From the NCBI RefSeq assembly GCF_028292965.1, contig NZ_JAQGLG010000026.1, positions 95,384 through 139,020 of the forward strand: DNA of 43,637 nt, in the 5' to 3' direction. Each line of letters begins with the position of its first letter. The first letter of the stretch is position 1. Below the pieces are notes generated by a model. It was not told the origin of the DNA and did no database searches. It was given only the letters and a program-made list of their open reading frames with translations. Both the position numbers and the translations under genes were made by a program. The stretch comes from Sphingomonas bacterium (lineage in GTDB: Bacteria > Pseudomonadota > Alphaproteobacteria > Sphingomonadales > Sphingomonadaceae). Below, one piece after another: positions 16,905 to 25,319 of the stretch.

Positions 16905-17936
16905 ATGCGGTTGCAACAAGTCATTACCGTCGTCGGAGTCCATGCCGAAGGCGAGGTCGGGCGCGTCATCACCGGTGGCGTGATCGCGCCGCGCGCGGCG
17001 TCGATGTTCGCGCGCCAGCAAGCCGTGATCCGCGATCAGGACTGGCTGCGCGGGCTGCTGCTGTCCGACCCGCGCGGTAGCGTCAACGCGGCTGTCAACC
17101 TGATCACCCCGCCGATCGCGCCCGAGGCCGATTTCGGGCTGATCGTGATCGAGGCCGATTATTATCCGCCGATGTCCGGCTCCAACCTGATGTGCTCGGT
17201 CACCGCCGTGCTCGAGACCGGCATGGTCCCGATGACGGAGCCGATCACCCGCTTGTGCGTCGATACGCCGGCCGGGCTGGTCGCGGTCGAGGCGGAATGC
17301 GGCGGCGGGAAATGCCGCCGCGTGTCGTTCCGCAATGTGCCGGCCTTCGTCATGCACCTGCAACAGCCGGTCGATGTCCCCGGGCGCGGCACGATCACCG
17401 TCGATGTCGCTTATGGCGGCATGATCTATGTCGTGGTCGATGCCGCCGCACTGGGCTTCAGCCTGGCAAAGGACGAAGCCCGGGCGCTGGTCGAACTGGG
17501 CGAGCGCATCAAACTTGCCGCCGCCGCCCAATTGCCTTCGGTGCATCCCGAGAATCCCGGCATCCATACCATCAACCAGACCCTGTTCGCCGGCCCGCTG
17601 ACGGTCGAAAATGGCATCAAGACCGCGAAGAACGCGGTCGTCGTCTCGCCCGGCCGGATCGATCGCAGCCCCTGCGGCACCGGCAGTTCAGCTCGGATGG
17701 CGCTGATGCATGCCAAGGGCGAGTTGGCGGTCGGCGAGCCGTTCACGCACCTGTCGATCCTCGACACCGCCTTTGCCTGCCGCATCGAGGAAACGGCGAT
17801 GGTCGGTGAGACCGAAGCGGTGGTGACCAATGTCGGTGGCCGCGCCTGGCTGACCGGGGTTTCCTATTACGGCACCGACCCCGAGGACCCGTTTCCGCAA
17901 GGCTATCGGCTCAACGACACCTGGCTTGCCTGCTGA
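16905..17936 (+). CDS. Proline racemase family: 4-hydroxyproline 2-epimerase or trans-3-hydroxyproline dehydratase
   Basis: 343 residues of the proline racemase superfamily. The second catalytic residue is Cys257 in DRSPCGTGSSAR. At the first catalytic position the motif is MSGSNLMC, that is Ser91 instead of the Cys of true proline racemase (MCGH). In this superfamily the residue pair separates functions: Cys/Cys racemases and epimerases, Thr/Cys 3-hydroxyproline dehydratases; Ser/Cys forms have been linked to either epimerase or dehydratase activity. It is cytosolic. Its neighbours (DHDPS-like, ALDH, GntR, OCD-like) fit hydroxyproline use. The ATG at 16905 is 43 bases after the GntR stop. 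I am sure of the family, not of the reaction. Confidence 0.88.
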   Translation: MRLQQVITVVGVHAEGEVGRVITGGVIAPRAASMFARQQAVIRDQDWLRGLLLSDPRGSVNAAVNLITPPIAPEADFGLIVIEADYYPPMSGSNLMCSVTAVLETGMVPMTEPITRLCVDTPAGLVAVEAECGGGKCRRVSFRNVPAFVMHLQQPVDVPGRGTITVDVAYGGMIYVVVDAAALGFSLAKDEARALVELGERIKLAAAAQLPSVHPENPGIHTINQTLFAGPLTVENGIKTAKNAVVVSPGRIDRSPCGTGSSARMALMHAKGELAVGEPFTHLSILDTAFACRIEETAMVGETEAVVTNVGGRAWLTGVSYYGTDPEDPFPQGYRLNDTWLAC

Positions 17937-17978
17937 GCCGAGTCGCCGACACTCCCCAACTTTTCCGAGGACCATCCG

Positions 17979-19418
17979 ATGACCGAACTTCTGACCCTCC
18001 ACCATTTCGTGGATGGCGCGGCCATTGCCGCGCCCATATCGTTCGAGCATCGCAACCCGGCCGATCCGGCCGACCTCTGTATTGCTTTCCCGCAGGCGGA
18101 TGCGGCGTTGATCGACACCGCCATCGGCGCCGCAGGCCGCGCCTGTGACGCGATGCGCCAGCGCGGCATCGAGCAGCGCGCCGATGCGCTCGCCGCCATC
18201 GGGCGCGGCATCGTCGCGGAAGTCGATACACTCGCCGTGCTGATCGCGCGCGAGACCGGAAAGGTCCTGGGGGACGCCAAGGGCGAGGTGATCCGCGCGG
18301 CACGCATCTTCGACTTCTTTGCCGGCGAGACGCTGCGCAATGTCGGCGAGCGCTTCGCCTCGACCCGCCCCGGCGTGACGGTCGAGGTCGATTTCACACC
18401 GGTCGGCATCATCGGCATCATAACGCCGTGGAACTTCCCGATCGCCATTCCGGCGTGGAAGATCGCGCCGGCCATCGCCTTCGGCAACGCCGTCGTATGG
18501 AAGCCATCGGAACTGTCCTCGGCAACCGCCGCCGCGCTGATGGCGATCATCGCCCGTTCGGGATTGCCTGCCGGCGCGATCAATCTCGTGCTCGGTGCCG
18601 GCGACACCGGCGCGGCGCTGACCGGCAATGCCGGGCTCGATGCGGTTTCGTTCACCGGGTCGGAGCGCACCGGCGGGGCTGTGCGGCGTGCGGCGACGGA
18701 GCGCGGCATCCGCGTCCAGACCGAGATGGGCGGCGTTAATGGCCTGATCGTGCTGGCCGATGCCGACCTCGACAATGCGGTCGAATGCGTCATCAACGGC
18801 GCCTTTTATGCCGCTGGTCAGCGTTGCACTGCGACGTCGCGCGTAATTGTCGAGGACGCCATTGCCGACCAGCTCATAGTGCGCATCGTTGAGCGGATGA
18901 AGGCCTTGCCGATGGGCGACCCGCGCACGCCGGGCATGTTGATCGGGCCACTCGCCTCGATGGGCCAGAAGGAACGCATCGTCGGTCAGGTCCGCGCGGT
19001 CGAGGCGCTCGGCCTTTCGCCGATCATGGGCGGCAGCGGGCTCCATGCGCCGCATGCCTTTTTCCATCCTACCCTGTTCGTCGATGCACCGATCGATTCA
19101 CCCCTGACCCATGAGGAAATCTTCGGGCCCGTCGCGGCACTGTTCCGCGTGGCCGATTTCGACGCGGCGATCGGCGCGCTCAACGCCAACCGCTTCGGCC
19201 TGTCGGCGGGGATCTGCACGCGCTCACTGGCGCATGCCGAGGCGTTCAAGCAACGCGCGCGCGCCGGCATGCTGATGATCAACCAGCCGACCGCCGGGGT
19301 CGACTATCACGCTCCGTTCGGCGGGGTGGCAGCGTCCAGTTACGGCCCGCGCGAGCTGGGCCGGCTGGCGCGCCAGTTCTACACCAATGTGAAGACGGTC
19401 TATCAGCTGCCGCTGTGA
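17979..19418 (+). CDS. Aldehyde dehydrogenase, alpha-ketoglutarate semialdehyde dehydrogenase-like
   Basis: 479 residues, a complete NAD(P)-dependent ALDH. Asn152 is in TPWNFP, the general base Glu249 in TEMGGVN (more often ELGGKN) and the nucleophile Cys283 in GQRCTATSR. The segment ETGKVLGDAKGEVIRAARIF is typical of alpha-ketoglutarate semialdehyde dehydrogenases, which make 2-oxoglutarate as the last step of hydroxyproline, arabinose or glucarate breakdown. It follows the racemase-family gene by 42 bases with GAGGA before the ATG, so it is likely in the same GntR-controlled transcript. The DHDPS-like enzyme would supply its substrate. A general succinate-semialdehyde-type activity is the main alternative. 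Confidence 0.9.
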   Translation: MTELLTLHHFVDGAAIAAPISFEHRNPADPADLCIAFPQADAALIDTAIGAAGRACDAMRQRGIEQRADALAAIGRGIVAEVDTLAVLIARETGKVLGDAKGEVIRAARIFDFFAGETLRNVGERFASTRPGVTVEVDFTPVGIIGIITPWNFPIAIPAWKIAPAIAFGNAVVWKPSELSSATAAALMAIIARSGLPAGAINLVLGAGDTGAALTGNAGLDAVSFTGSERTGGAVRRAATERGIRVQTEMGGVNGLIVLADADLDNAVECVINGAFYAAGQRCTATSRVIVEDAIADQLIVRIVERMKALPMGDPRTPGMLIGPLASMGQKERIVGQVRAVEALGLSPIMGGSGLHAPHAFFHPTLFVDAPIDSPLTHEEIFGPVAALFRVADFDAAIGALNANRFGLSAGICTRSLAHAEAFKQRARAGMLMINQPTAGVDYHAPFGGVAASSYGPRELGRLARQFYTNVKTVYQLPL

Positions 19419-19618
19419 CGTGACGGCCGCGCGGGTCGCCGGGCGCGAAAGCTCCGCCACAAGCTGGCAAATAATGCCGAGTAGTAGCGCGATCCGCCAT
19501 TCACTTCTCGTTCAATTACTCACATAACTATCTGTAAAACAACTATTTTAGTGATTGGCATAGCTAATGCACCAACACACATGCCGCCGAACGTCCGGCC
19601 AAGCCTGTGGAGAATGTT

Positions 19619-19855
19619 ATGTTCAAGGTCGCATTGTCATCGATCGCCGTCGCCGCATTTGCTTTCGCCGCTCCCGCCCTCGCCACCGGGCCGGATGGCG
19701 CGACGACCAATGGTGCCGTTCCCGACACGGGCAAGCCCAAGCCCGATCAACGTTATTGCGTGGTCTTTTCCGTCACCGGCTCGATCCTGCCGCACAAGGT
19801 CTGCAAGACGCGCGCGGATTGGCTGGCCGAGGGTTTCGACCCGCTGGCCAAGTAA
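19619..19855 (+). CDS. Small secreted protein of unknown function
   Basis: 78 residues. A clear signal peptide (FKVALSSIAVAAFAFAAPALA) is followed by a mature part of about 52 residues with two cysteines (RYCVVFSVTGS, HKVCKTRADWLAEGFDP), probably a periplasmic disulfide. The C-terminal wording is shared by many small sphingomonad proteins I remember only as hypothetical. ATG 19619 follows GGAGA by 6 bases; a GTG at 19607 in frame overlaps that site and is rejected. The 200 bases upstream are AT-rich and presumably hold its promoter. It is monocistronic, with a repeat element just downstream. Confidence 0.75.
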   Translation: MFKVALSSIAVAAFAFAAPALATGPDGATTNGAVPDTGKPKPDQRYCVVFSVTGSILPHKVCKTRADWLAEGFDPLAK

Positions 19856-19863
19856 TAATCGCG

Positions 19864-19968
19864 CTAGAGCAGGCTGCGTTTAATCTGACGCGCGTCGCCT
19901 GCTCTGGTTATTTGTTGTCGCATCGTTTTCGCGAAAAACCGGACCCACTTTTTCGCACGATGCTCTAA
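19864..19968. repeat. Alphaproteobacterial palindromic repeat (AGAGCATCGT... type)
   Basis: Starts CTAGAGCAGG and has CCTGCTCTGG in the middle. It continues with GCATCGTTTTCGCGAAAAAC and CCCACTTTTTCGCACGATGC, ending GATGCTCTAA. The inverted arms GCATCGT/ACGATGC and the TCGCGAAAA core are those of a dispersed repeat common in alphaproteobacteria (from memory). Its right end is fused to the broken glycoside hydrolase gene. Confidence 0.7.
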
Positions 19969-21283
19969 CCGCGGCGTCGTGCCCGGCGTCGCGGGAGCCT
20001 GGCGGCGCTCGACGGCCAATCCGGCACCGTTGAGTGTGTGGCGGCAAGCGGCGACAATCACAGCCCGGTACGGGTCACGCCGGACGGCTATCATTTCGCC
20101 TATGCCGACGGCACGCCATTCCGCCAGGTCGGCACGACCTGCTATTCCTGGGCGCAGCAATCCGATGCGCGATGCGCCCAGACGCTCGCGACCCTGCGCG
20201 CGGCGCCGTTCAACAAGATGCGGATGTGCGTGTTCCCCAATGTCGACGCGGTTGCGACCAACCCGTTCGTCAGGACTGGCCCGAACCTGAAGGATTGGGA
20301 TCCGGCACGGATCGACCCCGCCTATTTTCCGGCGTTTCGAAGACCGCATCAGGCGCCTCGGCGAACTGGGAATCGAAGCCGACATCATCCTCTACCACCC
20401 CTATGATGCGAGGCGCGGCTATTCCGACATGTCACGGGCCGATGACGAGCGCTATCTCCGCTATGTCGCGGCGCGCTTCGGCGCTTTCCGCAACGTCTGG
20501 TGGTCGATGGCCAATGAATATGACGCGATCCACAGCAAGGCGATGGCCGACTGGGATCATCTGTTTCAGATATTGCAGGCCGCCGATCCGCATGACCGGC
20601 TGCGCTCGATCCACCAGATCACCCTCTATTACGATCACCGCAAACCGTGGATCACCCATGCCAGCGTGCAGAACGGCGCTGCGGTGATGGACGACGTACC
20701 GGCGCAACTGCACCGCAGCTTCGCGCTCAAGCCAGTTATCTTCGACGAGGTGCGTTATGAGGGCAATTCCGACAAGCGCTGGGGCTGGCTGAAGGGCGAA
20801 GAACTGGTCGAACGCTTCTGGTGGGGCACGATCGGCGGCACCTATGTCGGACATAGTGAGACGTTCAGCAGCGATCACAATGCCGATTATTCCTGGCTCG
20901 GCCAGGGCGGCACGCTCGCCGGCACCAGCGCCCCGCGCCTCGCCTTTCTGCGCAAGATCATGGAAGCCGGGCCGACGCCAGGTATCGAGCCGATCCAGAC
21001 CTGGTGGGGCTATCATCTCGCCGGCAAGGAGCATGCTTATTATCTGCGCTATTTCGGCGAGGCCAGGCCGACCGAATGGCAGCTGCTGCTGCCGGGCCGG
21101 CGCAACGACCCACATGCGACTTATCGCGCCGATATCATCGATACCTGGAACATGACGATCACGCCGGTCGATGGCGTTTTCGCCATGTCGCCGCGGGATA
21201 ATTATGATTTTCACGATCCCGACCGTCCGAGGATACAACTGCCAGGCAAGCCATGGATCGCGGTGCGGCTGGTGAAAGTCTGA
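19969..21283 (+). pseudogene. Glycoside hydrolase relic (DUF5060/apiosidase-like family), 5'-truncated and frameshifted
   Basis: Reading begins without a start codon right at the end of the repeat: the frame from 19969 gives ..GSLAALDGQSGTVECVAASG, the inside of a protein that normally has an N-terminal DUF5060-like domain before it. The catalytic barrel follows (YADGTPFRQVGTTCYSWA, MRMCVFPNVD). At about 20335-20337 an extra T (GCGTTTCGAAGAC instead of GCGTTCGAAGAC) shifts the frame. After it the protein continues perfectly as FEDRIRRLGELGIEADIILY, then NVWWSMANEYDAI (acid/base Glu) and KPVIFDEVRYEGN (nucleophile Glu) to the stop. The residues after the shift are well kept, so the damage is recent. 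The single T could be a sequencing error, but the missing 5' end is real in this assembly. Confidence 0.85.
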
Positions 21284-21381
21284 GCCCTTTTCCGAAAATG
21301 GGCGGTTTCCGACCATTCACGAAGAGCTTGGTAGGCAGGGCTTTCTCAGCTGCAGTAGCTCCGTCGGTGTGGATCGGCATT

Positions 21382-21651
21382 TCACGGCCGATCGCCTGCG
21401 GTCGGTCCTTTGGCGTGTTCCTCATCATCGTTTTTCTGGCCCGCTTTGCCGGTCGCTTCGACGAAAGCGCTGCCGGAGGCCTCCTGAACCAGGACCGGCC
21501 GATCGCCGGCATCGACGGTGTGGGTCAATTCCGGTGAGGCGTCATCCGCGGGAGGGGGCACGCGCTCGCCACGCAGACCGCCAGCCGGCGGCGGTTGCTG
21601 GCTCTTGGGATCGGGCGTGCCGTAGAGGTGAGGCCCGTCTGAAGCTCCCAT
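21382..21651 (-). CDS. Small hydrophilic protein of unknown function
   Basis: 89 residues, very hydrophilic and Pro/Gly/Asp-rich (GTPDPKSQQPPPAGG, KAGQKNDDEEHAKG), probably disordered, with no signal peptide or membrane segment. Support comes from the start: GGAGG lies 6 bases before ATG 21651, the strongest ribosome site nearby. No function can be assigned. It resembles in style the 62-residue protein at 34689-34877. It lies between the hydrolase relic and the Gfo/Idh gene; the remaining bases 21284-21381 and 21652-21762 show nothing clear. Confidence 0.6.
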   Translation of the reverse strand: MGASDGPHLYGTPDPKSQQPPPAGGLRGERVPPPADDASPELTHTVDAGDRPVLVQEASGSAFVEATGKAGQKNDDEEHAKGPTAGDRP

Positions 21652-21762
21652 GTCTTACCTCCATCAATGGGGTCTGCCATCGCGTTCCATCGGAATATGC
21701 GTTGTGCAGGAATAACCAGCGAGGCGGGCCAAAGTTGCCGGTTGGCCAATCAGAGATTCGCG

Positions 21763-22737
21763 TCACCGCCCATAGATGCGGTCGAGGACCTCGGTCGAGC
21801 GGACGAACTGCTCGGCCTGCGGATCGAAGCCCGGGGCGCGTGCCAGTTGCTCCGCCCATGCCGTCGCGGCGCGCCCGCCCCACAGGTCGGGCGGATCTAT
21901 CAGACGCCTCGCTCTGGTGCCGTCGAAACGTTCGGCGGTGAAGTCGTAAAAGGAGCCGCCGATATTGCGGAGCGCCGCGCCACCCTGCGTGCCGTAAAAG
22001 GCGGCCTCGATCACCGCGTCACGTCCGGCATGCAGACGCCATGAGCAAGCGAGCCGCACCTCCGCCGCGCCGGCGCTGAACCGGGCGATGGCATAGTCTT
22101 CGACGCGCCCCGGCACGAGCGGCGCACCGCCACTCATCAGCCGCGCATCGACGTCGCCGATGTCGGGGAAGCCGAGCGTCCACAGCGCAAGATCGACGAG
22201 GTGCACTCCGAGATCGACGACACAACCGCCGCCCGACTGGACCGGATCGTAGAACCAGGGTTTGTCGGGGCCGTAAGCATTGTGGAAGGTCAGATCGACC
22301 GCGAACACATCGCCGAGCGCACCCGATTGCACCAGTCGGGCGATGTGGCGCATCGCCTCGGTATGGCGATAGGAGAGATCGACGCCGAGCAACCGGTCGG
22401 CGACGCGCGCCGCCTCGACCACGGCGCGTGCTTCGGCGGCGTCGCGGCCCAGCGGCTTCTGGCAGAATACCGCCTTTCCGGCCTGGAATGCCTCGCTCGA
22501 TTGCGCGGCGTGGAGCGCGCTCGGGGTCGCGATGACCACGCCGTCAAGGTCGAGCTCGAGCATATCCGCAAAGGTGGATAATCGGCGCGCAGCGGGTGCA
22601 AGCTTCATTGCCTCGTCAGCGCATTCAGGCGACGGATCGCATAGGGCGACAGCCTCCACCGCACCGGTGGCGAGCATCGCCTCCATCCGCTGTCGTCCGA
22701 TCCAGCCGGTGCCGAGAAAGCCGAGTCGCGCCGTCAT
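21763..22737 (-). CDS. Gfo/Idh/MocA family oxidoreductase
   Basis: 324 residues. The N-terminal Rossmann motif is GFLGTGWIGRQRM; the family's EKP motif appears as CQKPLGRD, keeping the catalytic Lys. A DLGVHLVDLALW helix carries the usual Asp/His pair of the C-terminal domain. Members oxidise or reduce sugars and cyclitols with NAD(P). The ATG overlaps the stop of the Zn-dehydrogenase upstream (ATGA), so the two are coupled. In many polysaccharide clusters these two domains form one bi-domain protein in the same order, so the pair may act on the sugar made by the glycan island. Cytosolic. Confidence 0.9.
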   Translation of the reverse strand: MTARLGFLGTGWIGRQRMEAMLATGAVEAVALCDPSPECADEAMKLAPAARRLSTFADMLELDLDGVVIATPSALHAAQSSEAFQAGKAVFCQKPLGRDAAEARAVVEAARVADRLLGVDLSYRHTEAMRHIARLVQSGALGDVFAVDLTFHNAYGPDKPWFYDPVQSGGGCVVDLGVHLVDLALWTLGFPDIGDVDARLMSGGAPLVPGRVEDYAIARFSAGAAEVRLACSWRLHAGRDAVIEAAFYGTQGGAALRNIGGSFYDFTAERFDGTRARRLIDPPDLWGGRAATAWAEQLARAPGFDPQAEQFVRSTEVLDRIYGR

Positions 22738-23699
22738 GCGAGCATCACCAACGCCTTGACGAAGTTGCCCGGCTTGTCGCGGGTGGCGTCGAGGGCGTCG
22801 CCGAGCTGCTCCAGCCGGTAGCGGTGCGTGTAGAGCGGTGCAGGGTCGATGCTGCCCTTTGCCACGGCGTCCACCGCCTCGCGCAACCCGCGCATCTGCA
22901 CGGCGGGATCGCGCTCGTGCGCGTTGATCACGTCGATGCCCTTCCAGTTCCAGTTCTGCATGTTGACCTGTCGCGGCCCGTCCTGATGATATCCCGCGAC
23001 CACCAGCTTGCCGCCGAAGCCGACCAGTTCGCCCGCCAGATCGAGCGGCCATTGCTTCCCGACCGCCTCGATCACGCGTTCGCACATCGCTCCGCCGGTC
23101 CAATCCCCGACGCGTTCGATGATCGCCCAGTGATCGTGCATCGGGATAGTCTCGGCCGCGCCATAATGTCGCGCCAGATCGAGCGATTCCTGGCGTCGCG
23201 AGATTGCGACCACCTGCGCGCCGGCGTCGGTCGCCAGCCGGGTGAGCACCGCACCAAGGAAGCCGATGCCGACGATCGCGACCTTCTGCCCCGCCCGGAT
23301 GTCGCTGCGGCGGAAGATGTTGAACGCGCAGCCGAGCGGCTCTCCGGGAAAGGGCGCGTCGGCCAGCGTCGCCGGCAGTTTGAGCACCACATCGACGCGC
23401 GCGACATCAAAATCGGCGAAACTTCGATGGCAGAGCGCCGCGACGCGGTCGCCCGGCACCAGATCCCCCACACCCTCGCCGACCGCGTCGACCGTGCCCC
23501 AGCCTTCATGCCCGAGCCCGCCGGCCTCGCCGGGATAGGTCATCCATTCCTGTCCCGCCCAGGGTTCCAGGTTGGAGGCACACACCCCGCATCCCTCGAG
23601 TCGGATGCGGATTTCGCCGGGGCCGGGCTCCGGCCTCGGTACCTGCGCAATCCGGATCGCCCCCGGCCCTTCGAGCACCGCCGCACGCATCATGTTCAT
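22734..23699 (-). CDS. Zinc-type medium-chain dehydrogenase
   Basis: About 321 residues of the MDR superfamily. The catalytic zinc ligands Cys (GCGVCASN) and His-Glu (GLGHEGWGTVD) are present. The structural-zinc four-Cys loop is absent, which is typical of the sugar-cluster bi-domain group. The nucleotide loop is VGIGFLGAVL. It probably oxidises a sugar or polyol hydroxyl with NAD(P). The start is uncertain: the frame is open to 23774; ATG 23699 (MNMMRAAV) gives the usual N-terminus, and AGAGA lies just upstream. It is translationally coupled to the Gfo/Idh gene and divergent from the DUF1003 gene, 41 bases away. Confidence 0.87.
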   Translation of the reverse strand: MNMMRAAVLEGPGAIRIAQVPRPEPGPGEIRIRLEGCGVCASNLEPWAGQEWMTYPGEAGGLGHEGWGTVDAVGEGVGDLVPGDRVAALCHRSFADFDVARVDVVLKLPATLADAPFPGEPLGCAFNIFRRSDIRAGQKVAIVGIGFLGAVLTRLATDAGAQVVAISRRQESLDLARHYGAAETIPMHDHWAIIERVGDWTGGAMCERVIEAVGKQWPLDLAGELVGFGGKLVVAGYHQDGPRQVNMQNWNWKGIDVINAHERDPAVQMRGLREAVDAVAKGSIDPAPLYTHRYRLEQLGDALDATRDKPGNFVKALVMLA

Positions 23700-23740
23700 T
23701 TTCTCTGCAACCATTTCCGGGGCGGGCGATTGGCGCCGGC

Positions 23741-24268
23741 ATGACGTCTCAAGACAAGAAGATGGCGGCGGCACTGCGCGACAACATCGCCGCGCTCACC
23801 GCACGCCAACGCAGCGAAGCGGACAATGCGCCCTGGACGGACCGCATTGCGGATCGCATCACCGCCTTCACCGGCTCGATGTTGTTCGTCGTCCTGCACC
23901 TGCTGATTTTCGGCATCTGGATCGGAGTGAATCTCGGCGCGATACCGATCGTGCCGCGCTTCGACCCGAGTTTCGTCGTGCTCGCGATGGTCGCGTCGGT
24001 GGAGGCGATCTTCCTGTCGACCTTCGTGCTGATCAGCCAGAACCGCATGGCGGCCGCGGCCGACCGGCGCGCCGATCTCGACCTCCACGTCAATCTGCTT
24101 GCCGAGCATGAGCTGACCCGGCTGGCCGGGATCGTCGCGCGCATCGCTGCCCGCCTCGACGTTTCCGTCGAGGATGCGCAGTTCCGGGAAATCCGTACCG
24201 ACGTCGACCCGGGACAGGTGCTCGATGCGCTCGACCAGCGCCGCCATGACGAGGGGCTCGACCATTAG
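23741..24268 (+). CDS. DUF1003 family membrane protein
   Basis: 175 residues. The order is DUF1003-like: a basic/acidic N-terminal helix (ADNAPWTDRIADRITAFTGS), two close transmembrane segments (FVVLHLLIFGIWIGVNL; FVVLAMVASVEAIFLSTFVLI) with the short PRFDPSF loop between, then SQNRMAAAADRRADLDLHVN and a helical cytoplasmic tail. Function is unknown for the family; it is an inner-membrane protein. ATG 23741 lacks a good Shine-Dalgarno and ATG 23762 is an alternative. It is the only rightward gene among leftward oxidoreductase and glycan genes, so it may have been inserted between them. Confidence 0.9.
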   Translation: MTSQDKKMAAALRDNIAALTARQRSEADNAPWTDRIADRITAFTGSMLFVVLHLLIFGIWIGVNLGAIPIVPRFDPSFVVLAMVASVEAIFLSTFVLISQNRMAAAADRRADLDLHVNLLAEHELTRLAGIVARIAARLDVSVEDAQFREIRTDVDPGQVLDALDQRRHDEGLDH

Positions 24269-24305
24269 TCGACACGGCCACCGCGACAGCGATCCGGCAG
24301 GAGCA

Positions 24306-25319
24306 TCACGCCGCGCTCCGTTCGGCGGCCAGACGCTCGTCACGGTTGAAGTCGAGCGGCGTCAGTTCCGGCACGCGCGGTTCGACGCCGATGGGGACAG
24401 CAGGGGCGGATATTCTGCGGCGCGTGCGCTGCGCGGGCGCATAGCGGTCGATCATCCAGGCACAGAAATCGGCGAAGGCCTGCGGATCGCGCGCCGGGCT
24501 GGTATGATGCGGCGCGACCCCGAGATGTTCGGGCGTGAAACAGAAGGTGACGGTGACGTCGAAATCGGCGAGCGCCTCCATCTGCCGGTCGAACCAGTCG
24601 ATCGCATTGGGCCGGAAACTGTCGGCCCAGGACAGGCCGGTGCGGATGCGGCGCGTGCCGAGCCGCTTCATCCACGCCACCGCCTCGTCGAGCCGGGGAT
24701 CGTGGAAATGGAACCACTGCATCAGGCCGATGTCGGCGGCGTGCGCGGCATAGGTTTCGAGCGCGGGCTTAGGCGTGCCGTCCTCGCGGATCAGGCCGAG
24801 ATAGAAATGGCGGTAATAGGACGAGCCCTCCGCCTCGCGGTGCCGCGTCTCGGCGCCCCAGCTTCTCGGCAGGTCGAACAGCGAATACCAGAAGATGCGC
24901 GGAGCGATGTCCTTGAGCAGCGTGGCGGTGCGTTCGAGGCCGAAGACCTGGACTTCCTCCGCGCCGAAGGAGCTGACCCCAACCTCGGTTACCCAGACCG
25001 GCTTGTCGGTCACCGCCCTGATCTCGGCGATCTTGTCGGGCCAGGCGGCAATCGGCCACAGATTCCAGTCGAGCGGAAAACCGTGCACCGCGACGACATC
25101 GACCGCATCCAGCGCGCCATGTTCGCCCATCCGCCGCAGCCAGTGCGGATCGATCGGCGACATGCCGCCGAGCACGCGCGTCATCGCGGGATTGACGTCG
25201 CGGATCGCTCCACCGGCGCGTATGACGTGCTCGGCGAACGACACCCATTCGGGGTCGAGCGCCGGGTCCCAATGCGACTTGTTGTTGGGCTCGTTCCAGA
25301 GCATCGCCGCTTCGATCAT
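24306..25319 (-). CDS. Glycoside-hydrolase-like (clan A, beta-xylosidase-like) protein with apparently permuted barrel
   Basis: 337 residues. It opens at once with AAMLWNEPNN, the acid/base motif (Glu10) that in GH39/GH5-like barrels lies after the fourth strand. The nucleophile-like VTEVGVSSFG (Glu112), the last strand FWYSLFDLP and the usual C-terminal phrase GLIREDGTPKPALETY (176-190) follow. Residues 200-293 then read like the missing first half of the same barrel: WMKRLGTRRIRTGLSWAD, WFDRQMEALADFDV, TFCFTPEHLG, FADFCAWMIDRYAP. In the normal order that last motif leads into WNEP. The ATG overlaps the methyltransferase stop, so no N-terminal part is missing in this frame. No signal peptide. 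Substrate unknown; a xyloside is a guess. Confidence 0.8.
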   Translation of the reverse strand: MIEAAMLWNEPNNKSHWDPALDPEWVSFAEHVIRAGGAIRDVNPAMTRVLGGMSPIDPHWLRRMGEHGALDAVDVVAVHGFPLDWNLWPIAAWPDKIAEIRAVTDKPVWVTEVGVSSFGAEEVQVFGLERTATLLKDIAPRIFWYSLFDLPRSWGAETRHREAEGSSYYRHFYLGLIREDGTPKPALETYAAHAADIGLMQWFHFHDPRLDEAVAWMKRLGTRRIRTGLSWADSFRPNAIDWFDRQMEALADFDVTVTFCFTPEHLGVAPHHTSPARDPQAFADFCAWMIDRYAPAQRTRRRISAPAVPIGVEPRVPELTPLDFNRDERLAAERSAA

